A DNA stretch of 64,000 nt, from contig NC_088645.1 in assembly GCF_964019385.1 (NCBI RefSeq), positions 13,859,638 to 13,923,637 on the forward strand, written 5' to 3'. Source of the DNA: Sycon ciliatum (taxonomy: Eukaryota; Porifera; Calcarea; Leucosolenida; Sycettidae). The notes beneath the pieces were generated by a model. It was not told the origin of the DNA and made no database searches. It saw nothing but the letters and a program-made list of their open reading frames with translations. Shown in pieces: positions 1 through 10,325 of this stretch; the first letter of the stretch is position 1, and every line of letters begins with the position of its first letter. Made by a program: the position numbers and the translations under genes.

Positions 1-29
1 AGAAGCAGTTCCAAAGAAGGAATCCGGAA

Positions 30-270
30 GTTCCTCGCGAATGCACATCCGAACACGGACTGCACTGCAACACAATGTCTGCCGTGCAGTGCACAGCACG
101 CGGCTACCACCCGTTGGTAGATCTAATACCGAGCACTTTACGTAGAGACTTACGTAGCCTAAGTGAAATACCGAGCACCTTACGTAGAAACTTACGTAGC
201 ATAGCGATGTCGTTTTTTCTGCCATGTGAACACAATAATAGAAAAGCTGACAGGATCGCTTTTCTAAATA
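30..270. repeat. dispersed repeat, related to 56281-56640
   Basis: The stretch holding the GTAGATCTAATACCGAGCAC block and the preceding CACAATGTCTGCCGTGCAGTGCA block recurs in inverted orientation at about 56300-56412. The block AAGCTGACAGGATCGCTTTTCTAAAT recurs directly near 56610-56645. A short internal direct repeat (ATACCGAGCACYTTACGTAGARAC) occurs at about 128-150 and 169-192. No protein similarity is seen, so this is a mobile or satellite-like repeat of unknown class. Confidence 0.55.
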
Positions 271-274
271 TTGA

Positions 275-1035
275 TGTCAATTTTCGACACCCAGAAGTAA
301 CTGGGCATTCTCCATCAGCATTCAATAATTGTTTTCAAAACGAAACTCCATCAAACCCACCCACCCACAAACGAAAACATTTCGTTTTGAAAATATTATT
401 GGTAACCTTGGACGGCCCCTAATCACAAATAAAACAAAGAGCTGGAGCTTCGTGGAGGAAGTACCAGTGTGACAAACTTCTGTCGACTTTTGTTTGTTTT
501 GTCCCTTTTTGGCGTTCTCATTATGTACAACGTACACATCAGTGTCCGAGTTCAGAAGGCAAGCGTGCACCGTACATGAACAGTTGGCTCGATCGACCAG
601 CACACGAGCTGGACTTCGTTTTTGACGATGAATGTACGCGTGGAGGTCAAGTCCGGCGTGACGTCACTCGGTACTTCGGGACAATTTTGGGCACCTTCTT
701 TTCAAGTTTTCACCCACTTCCAGTCATCGCAGAGGAAAACGAATAACACCATCGTGATTAGGAGCCAAAGAACTACAAGATAAGACAAAGAAATATTTTG
801 GTGACAGTTCCCCTTTAATAATAAGAAGAAGAACGCCCGTGATCGGCAGAGTCAGCGCCGGTCAGGACAGACATCCCGTCGACTCCAGAACGCCCGTGAT
901 CGGCAGAGTCAGCGCTGGTCCCATAGCTATGCAGAAGACGTTACTTCAGTATCTCATTGAAACGTTTTTGCAATACAATGATGTAGCTAATCAAAGGAAA
1001 AAGCATTTCCATCAGTTCTAACAACATGCACGATG
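275..1035. other. no recognised gene; 54-bp tandem pair
   Basis: I see no coding similarity here. The only structure is a short tandem duplication: GAACGCCCGTGATCGGCAGA plus the following bases occurs at about 830-866 and again at about 886-920, roughly 56 bp apart. Confidence 0.5.
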
Positions 1036-1300
1036 AGCTAGGCAACAAAGCATAGCGTAGGGCCCTGAGCTTCCAAGCTCTCTCGTTTACAGGATCTCGC
1101 AGATCAGAGGCGATGGCCTGTATACATGTAGTGGATTGATCACGTGATGCAAAGCATGCAATAGAAATAAACAGGGAGGAAAACTATATACATTGTAAAT
1201 GCTACATAATGAGAAAAAAATCAGGGCTAGGCTGTTCAAAACGAGAGAGCTTGGAAACTCAGGGCCCTACGCTATGCTGTTTTGCCTTGATGACCTAGAC
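1036..1300. mobile_element. MITE-like element with ~45-bp terminal inverted repeats
   Basis: AGCATAGCGTAGGGCCCTGAG near 1050-1070, followed by CTTCCAAGCTCTCTCGTTT, is mirrored by AAACGAGAGAGCTTGG and CTCAGGGCCCTACGCTATGC at about 1238-1278. The two arms flank about 150 bp of non-coding sequence. The size (about 250 bp), the perfect arms and the lack of an ORF fit a non-autonomous DNA transposon. No target duplication was resolved with confidence. Confidence 0.65.
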
Positions 1301-1359
1301 AAAAAAGCATAGGGATGCTATCAATTCTGATAAGTAATCTACGTGGAGATATAATTTTT

Positions 1360-1773
1360 AATATAGCTATGAATAGGATGAAGGCCGCAGACATAACGCA
1401 ACTACGTTACTTGTTTGACATGTATTTACTGTGTATTTTATAACCAAAATATTATTGAAAACCCATAATCAATTTTCTTGTTCCTATCATCAGTGGGAAA
1501 AGATACGGAACTAAGGATACAACCAAAGAAATTGAAGTTTAGTACTGTAAATAGAAAGGTGTTAGAAATAACATCAAGATACAAGTGCAATGAAACCACT
1601 AGAGGAAACGCAAAAAGGTAACAAGATTACGTAACCACTGATGATAGGAACAAGAAAATCGATGTTGGGTTTTCAAAAATATGTTTGTTACAAAATGCAC
1701 AGTAAATACATGTCAAACAAGGTACGTGGTTGCGTGACGTCTGCGGCCTTCATCCTATTCATAGCTATATTTC
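1360..1773. repeat. large imperfect palindrome (arms ~130 bp)
   Basis: The left arm runs from ATAGCTATGAATAGGATGAA (about 1362) to TTCCTATCATCAGTGG (about 1495). The right arm, its reverse complement, runs from CCACTGATGATAGGAACAAG (about 1634) to TTCATCCTATTCATAGCTAT (about 1771). Roughly 140 bp separate the arms. Related single-arm sequence (GAAGGCTGCATATATCACGCAACTAC) occurs in the duplicated segment at 3555 and 21740, so this is a foldback-type repeat family rather than a gene. Confidence 0.7.
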
Positions 1774-1782
1774 TGCTTTTTG

Positions 1783-2270
1783 TTTTTGGACATTACTTGG
1801 GATTCGAACCCGCACTATCGCCCTGCATGCATCCCTCGATACACTTTGCATACATACTAATTCTTCCAAGTTGCTTCACGTTATGATCTTGTATTTGAAA
1901 GCCCTATATCAATACTATTTGAATATGCATTGTGGCCAGCCGTCTTTGAATGTACGGTACGGTAGGGATAGGTACGGGACAGGTTCGGGACAGACAGGTA
2001 CGGGACAGGTACGGTCGAGGGTAATACGACACCGTCTACCGCCTTGATGACGGCAAAAAAGAAAAGGGATGTTATAATTTTTTTAATTCTCCTCTTTTTT
2101 CAGGCATTACCTGGAATTCGAACCCGCACTATCGCCCCACATGCATTCCCCCATACACTTCGCATTCTTACTCATTCTTCCAAGTTGCTTCACGTTATGA
2201 TCTTGCGTTTGAGAATGTGGCCAGCTGTGTTTGATATTACGGTACGGTACGGGACAGATACGGATAGCGC
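1783..2270. repeat. pair of direct repeats with tRNA-like B-box motif
   Basis: The block starting ATTCGAACCCGCACTATCGCC and continuing through CCAAGTTGCTTCACGTTATGATCTTG occurs at about 1801-1890 and again at about 2115-2202. Each is followed by GTGGCCAGC and then runs of the simple repeat ACGGTACGGKA. The ATTCGAACCC core is the complement of a tRNA/SINE B box. I see no matching A box, so these are probably decayed SINE or simple-repeat units on the minus strand. Confidence 0.5.
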
Positions 2271-2279
2271 CAGGCGTGA

Positions 2280-2930
2280 CACAAACACACAAACAAACAC
2301 GACAACGATTGAAAACGATTTGCATTTACACGACAATGAAGTACGACCTAAACGGAACGAAATCGTTGCGTTTACTACGATTGTTTACACGACAATGCCC
2401 GAAAATGATACCCAAATGGAACGGAATGGAAATGCACTTCAACGTGTTTTGAAACGTTTTCAAAACGTTTTCAAAATGTTTTCGTTCTCGTGTAAACGGT
2501 GAAAACAGTGAAAACGATTGGAAACGGAGCGCGTTCATGGAAACCATTTCGCGCGGGACTATATTTCGCGGAAAATCCCCAACCCTTGCGACCACCAGCA
2601 CGTTCCAACTCCAACTACTGGATATGTGTAAGAAGTTCCTTGTGCATGCACATCCGAGAAGGCTACAATGAAATTTCAACCATGTACACGCACGGGGCGG
2701 GCCACCCAATGGTACGAGCCATGGAGTAGCTCCCTGTTCCAGGTATTGAACACCGTACGTAGAAACTTATGTAGACAAAGTGTCTCAATAGTGGTGTCGT
2801 TAGTTTTCACATTGTGACTAAACACAATGTTGTCAATACAGGGGATTCACACACACACACACACACGGGTAAAACCATGGTTGTGGGAAAGTTAGAATGA
2901 AGTTGAAGACGCCACTGCAGCTGTACTTAT
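2280..2930. other. no recognised gene; CA microsatellite
   Basis: This is non-coding by inspection. It contains runs of AAACGWTTTCAAAACG-type low-complexity sequence (2440-2525) and a (CA)n tract at about 2849-2869. None of its open frames resembles a known family. Confidence 0.5.
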
Positions 2931-2936
2931 GGTTGA

Positions 2937-3205
2937 TAAATATGGTGGTAAAGATACACCTGGCAATATGGCGGTAAACACACGCCTGCCCACACACGTT
3001 CTCTAGGCTGCAAAGTTCTGGCACAGAGCTCTCCTTCTCACCACCACCACCATCAGTTCGCGCCTGAACTGATGGACTGAGTGATGGTGGTGGTGGTAAG
3101 AAGGAGAGCTCTGTGCCAGAACTTTGCAGCCTAGAGAGCTTGTGTGGGCAGGCGTGTGTTTACCGCCATATTGCCAGGTGTGTCTTTAGTCTTTACCACC
3201 ATAGA
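2937..3205. repeat. near-perfect palindrome, arms ~120 bp
   Basis: The left arm runs from TATGGTGGTAAAGATACACC (about 2940) through CTCTCCTTCTCACCACCACC (to about 3050). The right arm is its reverse complement, from GGTGGTGGTGGTAAGAAGGAGAG (about 3085) to CTTTACCACCATA (about 3204). The loop is only about 30 bp. It ends exactly where duplicated copy A begins. A transcript would fold into a long hairpin. It is probably a foldback/MITE element, and no ORF is supported. Confidence 0.75.
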
Positions 3206-5211
3206 CTATGGATTTCGGAAATATACAGTCTGTACGGGTGAGATCAACTAAGGTGTGCAAAATTCCTCCAACAGCCGAAGTTTCAAGCAAGGCGTCAAAC
3301 CAGCGTCATATTTGCGGCAAACAGATGAAGCGCTGGTCAAGGTACGGTTCTGCATACATTTCGGTTTGACCTCTTGTTCTACAGAAAACCAAACCTCTAC
3401 CAATTGTAAGGGTAAGACTAGACATGAACGAAAGCATACAAGGCGACGTGAGACAGTCACGGATCTGGAACCTGATTTGAACTTCATATTTTCTATTCAT
3501 TTTCTATGTTACAACCTTTGAGGAGTTAATAACTTTAATAGAGCTGTAAATATAATGAAGGCTGCATATATCACGCAACTACATGTAAGTTGCTTGTTCG
3601 ATATGTATGTGTGTCCTAGTAGTAGTAGTGTAACAGGAATATTATAATCCAGAACCGATGTTCTCGCTCCACATACACCGACATAAGGACATGGACCCAG
3701 ACAACAGAGGCAGGAGCACACAGAGTGAGGGTAGTATACTAGTAGGCCTTAGCCAGATGTGAACCGGAATGCAGAAGAAACTAGGAGCAACAACAGGGAG
3801 ACAGACCCCAGGAAGAAAAGTGATTGCATTCACCTAACATAAATAAGTCAGGACAAGCACCACTTGGGACCGTCAGATTAATTTCTCTGGACCGAGCCAG
3901 CCGGGAAAAAACCCTCGCGCCGACGAACGCACAAAGGAGAGAAAAAGACCGGGTGTATAACCCCAAGTGGTAATATGGCAGCATAATACTGGAACAACAT
4001 ATCTACAGCCAAGAAAGAAAGATAAGAAGACGGGCAGACATGAAACGTGGGAGGGTGGGGACACTGGTTAGACACAAAAAACTGACTGAAGAAGTCAGGC
4101 AAAAAGAACAGCAACAAAAAGAGAAAACACCAGATTCCATATTAGCAAGAAAAATAATTTTGTTGCGCGAGAAATCATTTCTAACGTCACTCGCTCCGCT
4201 CGGCCGGCGAGTAATATATCTTCTGTCCCGATCATCAGTGGAGTTTACGGAATTAAAGGTAGCCAATGAAACTGGAGTTAAATCATCAAGCAGGGGTATG
4301 GACACACATCAGGAATGCTAAAGTAAATGGGATACAACAAAGTAGGAAGGCTAGCAAGCGAGTTGAAAATCTCACATAACAAAGTGTAGAAGAACATAAT
4401 CATCAAGGTTATCCCTGGTTGGCGTTGCTGGGGTAGCCTTCCGCTTGCCCATAGCGACAGGAACCTCATCAGGGTCGCTGTTCGAAGACGAATCCCGGGT
4501 GGCAGCATCCAGTTTTTGCTGAAGCAGAGAATAAAAAATGACCAAAGGAAAACATTACCAGCATGGTCAGTGATACCCAGGGACACTCGAGAGCACGAAG
4601 CTACACCATGTAAACCACAGGTGATTATTATACACGCTGCGAAATATTTCAACATCAACGATGTACATGTTGTATTGGGCGAGACATTACAGTTCACAAT
4701 TCACACATTCAATGGAAATTGAGTTTCTTCGAACAGCAATACATCCTCGAACACCAGTATGCCCCCTCAGGCTCTTACTGTCTTTGGCGACGCACGAGAG
4801 GCCAGTACACGTATGACACAGGTTCGTCTTAAGATCGGTATATACAAGCTAGAAGATGCGTTTCTCGACGTGCTCTGACTTCGATCTACGTAGAATGTGT
4901 CTACGTAACTGCGCAGGATTTCCCAGTGCGTTCCTGGAGAGGGGTAGTGATGTGGTGTATCTTATGTCGAAGGCTGCATGAATTAATGAAGCCTATCTTT
5001 ACAGTTCCAGCAGTTTATCGTGTGACAGACTCTGATGCGATGCTAGGATTTATGTGGATGTTCGATAAAAGGGAGTAATTAGAGGGCTGTGAGCTAGGAT
5101 GAAATGGGATTTCATTAGGGTTTCCACGGGTGTCCTGTTGGTATAGTTGGCAACTTGTATGATACATAATGGTGAGTTATGAGAGTGCAAACACAACTTA
5201 AGCCATTAATT

Positions 5212-5507
5212 CAGGGGCGTCGGAAGCAGTTCAACATTGGTGCGGCGAAAGTGTGAGAGGGGGGTCCGGGGGTCCTCCCCCGGGATTTTTTTTTAAAAAT
5301 TGGGCCTAAAAGGCCATTATTTTAATGCTACAGAATAATATGAGAAATAAGAATATGCATGCTGATGACACACCGCATTGTCGATGTAAAACATGGTACC
5401 TGTACAAGTGTCAACAAGGTTGAAAATGAAAAAAAAAAAAAAAAAAAACTTCCAAAATTATTGGTGCGGCTTTGGCCGCACCTGCCGCACCGGTTCCGAC
5501 GCCCCTG
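5212..5507. mobile_element. 296-bp TIR element (hAT-like MITE) with 5-bp TSD
   Basis: The element begins CAGGGGCGTCGGAA and ends TTCCGACGCCCCTG, an inverted pair, and is flanked by the direct repeat TAATT (5207-5211 and 5508-5512). Copy B holds the empty site: CCATTAATTACCTTG at about 23357-23371 has no insert. Internally there are G-rich and poly-A tracts and no transposase. The CAGGG terminus is hAT-like, but the duplication appears to be 5 bp rather than the usual 8, so the superfamily is left open. Confidence 0.85.
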
Positions 5508-5674
5508 TAATTACCTTGATTGCACTAGCACTTCCTCTGCGGGTAGCTGCAATGCGTTCCAAATGCCTCTCCCTCTCGGTGGCTGATGCTTAGGTAGCCC
5601 ATGTTACCTGTGGATCGGGTGATGTGTTGCTCTGACGGGGATGCCTTGGGCTTGAATGTATGTTTTCCAGTAGC

Positions 5675-7247
5675 CTAGGTGAAGCCCTCGTCGTCTGGGG
5701 AGGTGTGAGCTGCTTTGCCACGTAGAGGAGCAGGGAAACCAGGAGTCCCTTGGGCGTTATCTGATGACTGGGCCTTCAGTGGAGCTGTATTTGGAGTCTC
5801 CTGCTGAACGTCATGTGTGGTGGAAGTCGTGGAATCCTTGCCGCCAGACGTGTCCATGTCGACCTGCTGCACTGCTCCGTGGTAACTGTTGCGATCTCTA
5901 GGCTTGGCATTCACACGCGGGCGAGTATCTCTTGTTCTTGCACCAACCTGTTGCCGGGATTCTTGATCAGCACTGTCTATAGGAGCTGGAATTCTACAAT
6001 TGCCTCGATAGCACTGCTGGACTATTCTAACTGCAGTATTCAGAGACACTCTGTGGCCCACTGAAATATAGACGGGTGTTGATCCACCTTTGTTGACGCT
6101 GGCTACTCCAATGATGCCGGTCTTACCCTTTCCAATCACTGGAGCCGTGCCTCTGTTTTGGCAAAGGTGTTTGATATTGTCCTGTGGATGCCAAAAGGGT
6201 TAAAAAGACGCAAGTGTTAAACTTTCAACAGGGACAGATGATTATCACTGGGACCATATCCTAAGCTAAGAACTTTTCACTTGCTATCCCCTCCATCTCC
6301 GAAAATTTCACTCAGTTGCACGACAGGAATAATAATGAATTACAGCCAATATTGTGTGAAATGGGCATCATCACGGCAAAGATAAAGAAGTAAAAAAAAA
6401 AAAAAAAAGTAAATTATCGTGTCCGTTCCCGAAGGGAACTCACGACGGCCGCTAACACCCGATAAACCCTAGCGGCAGATGCAGCGCCTGACGGTGGGGG
6501 TGAGTGGATAAGTCTCACAACCACTGGCACAAGTGCCAAAAACGACCCCATTAGCTGCATCCATGTACCCCTTGTGCCTGGCCACAAGTTCCCAGTTGAC
6601 TGTGGGTAGCAGCACGGCTGGAAAAACCGCTCCCAGGCAGGACTTGAACCAGGTACCTCTCAGGTACCTCTCGTATCTCAATCATGGTCTTTGACCAACC
6701 CACTGTGCCTGCCTGTAGATGAAGAAGTAGATGCGAGTATTCCTAACGAATGTTCCAGGGCAAGAACATAGTGAAGTCTTTCACTTACATCTCGGAATTG
6801 TCGCTCACTTCGGGCTTGAACCGCTGGAATAAGTAGTTTTTTGGCTACACCAATGGTGGGCACGTCAGCCACAACTCCTAGATGGCTGGCTGAGCCACAG
6901 CCTCTGTGGTGCAAATTCCATTGCCATCCACCAAAAGCACCTGTGGCTTCCACTGGGGGTGTTCCTTCTTAAGCGTCTCCAGCAACGTGACATAATGCTC
7001 GACTTCTCGATACGCCAAGAAGCCGGATTTGTATGGTACGGTTATTTTGACGGGAATCTTAAATGTATGCATGTGTTGCATGGTATGGTAGTTATATAGC
7101 GATAGCGCAGCCACGGCCGTCTGGTTGTCGTTGCTGCTGTACGAAATATCAAGTCCACCAATGATGTTAATTGACGACCTCAGGGTTGCTCCTGGGCGAC
7201 CGAATCGATCCTCTTTGATGATACTACATCGGATATTCCGCTGAATC
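5675..7247 (-). pseudogene. endonuclease V, copy A (frameshifted, partial)
   Basis: There are two minus-strand exons. The upstream exon (6789-7247) has an AG acceptor at its 5' side and a GTAAGT donor. The downstream exon (5675-6181) starts after an AG acceptor. They encode the middle and C-terminal parts of endonuclease V, the nuclease that cuts RNA or DNA next to inosine. Motifs seen are GGLDIS, VPYKSGFLAYRE, LLVDGNGI, SHLGV, YISVGHRVSL and IPAPIDSADQES. A one-base deletion in an A run near 6913-6915 shifts the frame just after VDGNG, so the exon is 459 bp against 460 bp in B and C. The intron is 607 bp because a SINE sits in it. The tail ends at an early TAG after DDEGFT. No N-terminal exon is present, so this is a pseudogene copy. 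Confidence 0.88.
6393..6717 (-). mobile_element. tRNA-derived SINE in the EndoV intron of copy A
   Basis: The insert is flanked by a 12-bp imperfect target duplication (GATAAAGAAGTA at 6381-6392, GATGAAGAAGTA at 6718-6729). It is absent from the equivalent introns of copies B and C, which are 271 bp long. On the minus strand a tRNA-like head lies at the right, with a B box GGTTCAAGTCC near 6643-6653. The body follows, then a small hairpin (TTCCCTTCGGGAA) and a homopolymer tail that reads poly-T on the SINE strand. A related SINE lies at 9870-10150. Confidence 0.8.
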
Positions 7248-7339
7248 CTGTGTGAACCAGACATATAGAAACCAAATGGAAGAAATAACGAAGACAAAGC
7301 AGCATATGTATCACTGGGTGGATGGGCTGCAACATTGGA

Positions 7340-7500
7340 GTGGGTGTATATGGGTGTGCTTCTTGAATGTATGTATTTATGTGTGTATGTAGCGAGGCTT
7401 GGCAGCAGGATCAAGATCAAGATCAAAATGTATGTTTGTATGTATATTTGTATGTTTGTTTGTATTAATTTTATGTATGTATGTATACATAGGTACCTCC
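7340..7500. repeat. TATG/GTAT tetranucleotide microsatellite
   Basis: Interrupted runs of TATGTATG and TGTATG end just before CATAGGTACCTCC. The same microsatellite lies in copy B (about 24940-25015) and at the rearranged junctions of copy C (49625-49760 and 52675-52705). It is therefore a candidate site for the inversion breakpoint. Confidence 0.8.
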
Positions 7501-7953
7501 ATAAGAGCACAATCTTCTGGCACAGATTACTTCTGTCTTTGGCGCTCATGAAACAAAGGCAACATTCGATTGAGGCTGTGTTGTTTTCACTGGATTACAC
7601 TAGGCGCGGTAAACTTCGATATAGAAGACTGGAACTGGACTCACTGCGCCGGTGTGAATTCCTACCACCAGTGTTTCCATTTTCCAGTTTGGAACTGCGC
7701 AGATTGCCTAGGTTTCAATAGAGATTTTTTGTGTGCTCCTCGTAAATTTTGAATTTACTTGTATGTTAAAATACTAGTAGGCCAAAGTCTGCGCAGCCTT
7801 GGGCGTAAAGGTTTCCTGCGTACCTTTTAGTTGTCTATTTTCGGACCTATGTCAGCATCCTGGTTGAGCAGTGGAGAGGAGGATTCTCTTTCTCTAGGAT
7901 TCCTGCGGCCGACCTCGTTACGGCCTGGTTAAAAGGGTGACGCTGAGCAAAAA

Positions 7954-8700
7954 TTCCATTCTAAACTAAGTTACTTTTACCGTTTTGCAGATTATTATTA
8001 TAACTAGGTGATAACCTGCAATTGCTGGCTATGTGCATACTTGCCTATTTGATTTGGGATGTAAAATTACTTGTAAAATACATGGGATGAATAGTAAGTG
8101 GATAGAAAATAGGAAATTCAAATCAGGTAAGATCATTGCCAATCTAACTTCACCTTGCAAGCTGCCTTTCACACAAAGCCTGACTCCTATAACTACATGA
8201 CTGTAGCAGAGATTTGGTTTTCTGTAGAACAAGTGATCATACTTATGCATAAACGTACCTTGACCACTGCTTCATCTGTTTGCCAGAAACACGAGGCTCC
8301 TTTGCCGCCATATTTGAAACTTCAGCAAGTTCCATTCTAAACTAAGTTACTTTTACCGTTATGCAGATTATTATTATATCTAGGTGATAACCTGCGATTG
8401 CTGGCTATGTGCATACCTATTTGATTTGGGATGTAAAATTACTTGTAAAATACATCGGATGAATAGTAAATGGATAGAAAATAGGAAATTCAAATCAGGT
8501 AAGATCATTGCCAATCTAACTTCACCTTGCAAGCTGCCTTTCATACAAAGCCTGACTCCTATAACTACATGACTGTAGCAGAGATTTGGTTTTCTGTAGA
8601 ACAAGTGATCATACTTATGCATAAACGTACCTTGACCACTGCTCCATCTGTTTGCCAGAAACACGAGGCTCCTTTGCCGCCATGTTTGAAACTTCAGCTG
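7954..8700. repeat. ~376-bp tandem duplication inside copy A
   Basis: The unit starting TTCCATTCTAAACTAAGTTAC occurs at 7954 and again at 8330. Both units run through the ATTATTATTATAWCTAGGTGATAACC region to AAACTTCAGC. Copies B (28894-29396) and C (about 53170-53650) have a single unit, so this is a private tandem duplication of copy A. Confidence 0.8.
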
Positions 8701-8975
8701 AGAGAGGAGTTGTGCACGGTTCAGTTGAGCCCACCAGTAAGATCGCTCACAGTTCTAGAGAAGAACCGCAGAACCCGAAAACGTCTGAATACTACCACTG
8801 AGGATTTTGATAACGTTTGATTCAGATGGACGAAACAAAATTAAACCAGGTCAGGCAACCTAAATGACATGCCACCAGAGCCACGAGACACAAAAGTCGA
8901 AGCGTCTTCGTCTAGAATGTCTTGCAAAATGACACTGAGAGTGAAATGACTAGCTTTTTATAGCCTAGTGCAGTA

Positions 8976-9785
8976 GCTCGACGACAACAACGACTGACTG
9001 ACGTTCGTCTCGCTCACAGCAAAAATGACTGACCTTGCAGAGATAGGCATATGAACGAAGTAAACAAAAATTTCACTGTTTGCATGGGTTTTATCAGATA
9101 CTAATACACGTGTGCACTGAACTACACGTAGATCTACGAAGCCTAGCTAGCTTGGCCCGCTACTACGCTAGTCTTGGCCCGGGCCGTCACATCCTAGATC
9201 CCTGGTACAGTGGTAGACTACTACATGTACTTACTAGTATAGTAGTAGCTAGCTACGTAGCCTAGGTCTATGGTCTACGTGGGGCTAGGCCATATAGGGT
9301 TGCCATCCACGCGTTCTCATTTTAGCTCGAGGTCATCACTTGAACCCACTCAGCGCCCATGCCAGTGAGCAGCCGCCTTGGCTTGGCATACTTCTACTAG
9401 TAATAGTACTATACTAGTACCTGCTGACTAAGGTCCGTTAGACTTTACTCTTTAGTTTAGTATAATAGCCTACAGATTACAGTCATCAATATGATGATTG
9501 TCATGATGAGCTGCGACTATAGTCATTGTTATTGTACCGGCACATGAGTCATGACTGTGTGATTGTGTAGACACGTAAGTCGTAACAGTAAAAAGTCATG
9601 TACTACTAACACCTTTAAATTTAAAGGGGAAGTGCATCGATTTTTCAAGTAGGGCTAAGATGAAAGATAATAATTTTTCATATTGGTTCCGATGGTATCT
9701 CTGGCCTCTGTACGATATTGCAAACTTTAGGGCTCACAGTACGTATGCTGATTGCCAGTGGACATAATAAAATAATAAAATAATT
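8976..9785. repeat. segment shared in inverted orientation with 54170-54975
   Basis: From CGACAACAACGACTGACTGACG to CAGCATACGTACTGTGAGCC (in reverse order and orientation) this stretch matches 54170-54975. It contains ACTAGT-rich short repeats and no supported gene. Together with copy C it shows that two separate blocks were inverted between the duplicates. Confidence 0.8.
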
Positions 9786-9869
9786 CGCGGGATTCGCGTC
9801 GGCATCGCTTGAATGTTCAGAAACACACAAACTAGCCTTCGCTTCCGCAGGCCACCACTATGCCTATGC

Positions 9870-10150
9870 CTTGCACACCTTAGTGGCGAATGCAGACCTC
9901 ACAAGTGAGTCAGGGGAGGAGGTGAGTCTCTCAACCAATCGGGCGTGTAACGGCCCATAACCCTGTAAACTGCATCCTTGTTACCCTCACTCCGAGCTGT
10001 GAGTACCCAGTTGACCGTGGGTGTCGGCGCAGTTCACCACGCATAAAAAGTCTTTACTCACGTAAAAAGTCTTTACACGCTCCCTGCTACCAGCGCGGGT
10101 CTCGAACTCGGGAGCTCATGATTCTGTATTATAGGTCGCCGAGTGGTATC
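9870..10150 (-). mobile_element. tRNA-derived SINE, relative of 6393-6717
   Basis: A B-box-like GAGTTCGAGACC (minus strand, about 10092-10103) is followed on the minus strand by a body containing the AACTGGGTA / CCACGGTCAACTGG block. That block is shared with the SINE in the copy-A EndoV intron (CCCACAGTCAACTGG). The A box is degraded. No clear target duplication was found. Confidence 0.6.
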
Positions 10151-10189
10151 AGGAGGCACACACAAGAAGACTGACTAATATTATGTTAT

Positions 10190-10325
10190 TCGGCTCAATC
10201 TGCCTGAAGTTATGTATACAACTGCTCCGGCTCAATCTGCCTGGAGGGACACTGAAAGGAATACAACTGCTCCGGCTCAATCTGCCAGGAGGGACTCTGT
10301 TCTGTTCTGTTCTGTTATGTTATGT
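10190..10325. repeat. short tandem repeat CGGCTCAATCTGCC plus TTCTG microsatellite
   Basis: CGGCTCAATCTGCC recurs at about 10192, 10231 and 10273, with ATACAACTGCTC before the later units. It is followed by TCTGTTCTGTTCTGTTATG at about 10296-10325. Confidence 0.7.

Larger units (their letters stand above)
3202..8880. repeat. segmental duplication, copy A
   Basis: From ATAGACTATGGATTTCGG (3203) this copy is collinear with copy B from 21549 onward. Most of it also recurs in copy C (48236-53808), with part inverted there. It carries endonuclease V exons on the minus strand. Compared with B and C it has gained a 296-bp TIR element (5212-5507), a SINE (6393-6717) and a ~376-bp internal tandem duplication (7954-8700). 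Divergence between copies is low by eye: mostly scattered substitutions and small indels. Confidence 0.85.

Noticed and set aside
4205..4245. CTGATGATCGGGAC on the minus strand as a hammerhead
   Set aside because: There is no GAAA at suitable spacing and no stem II. It is a chance match inside the duplicated segment.
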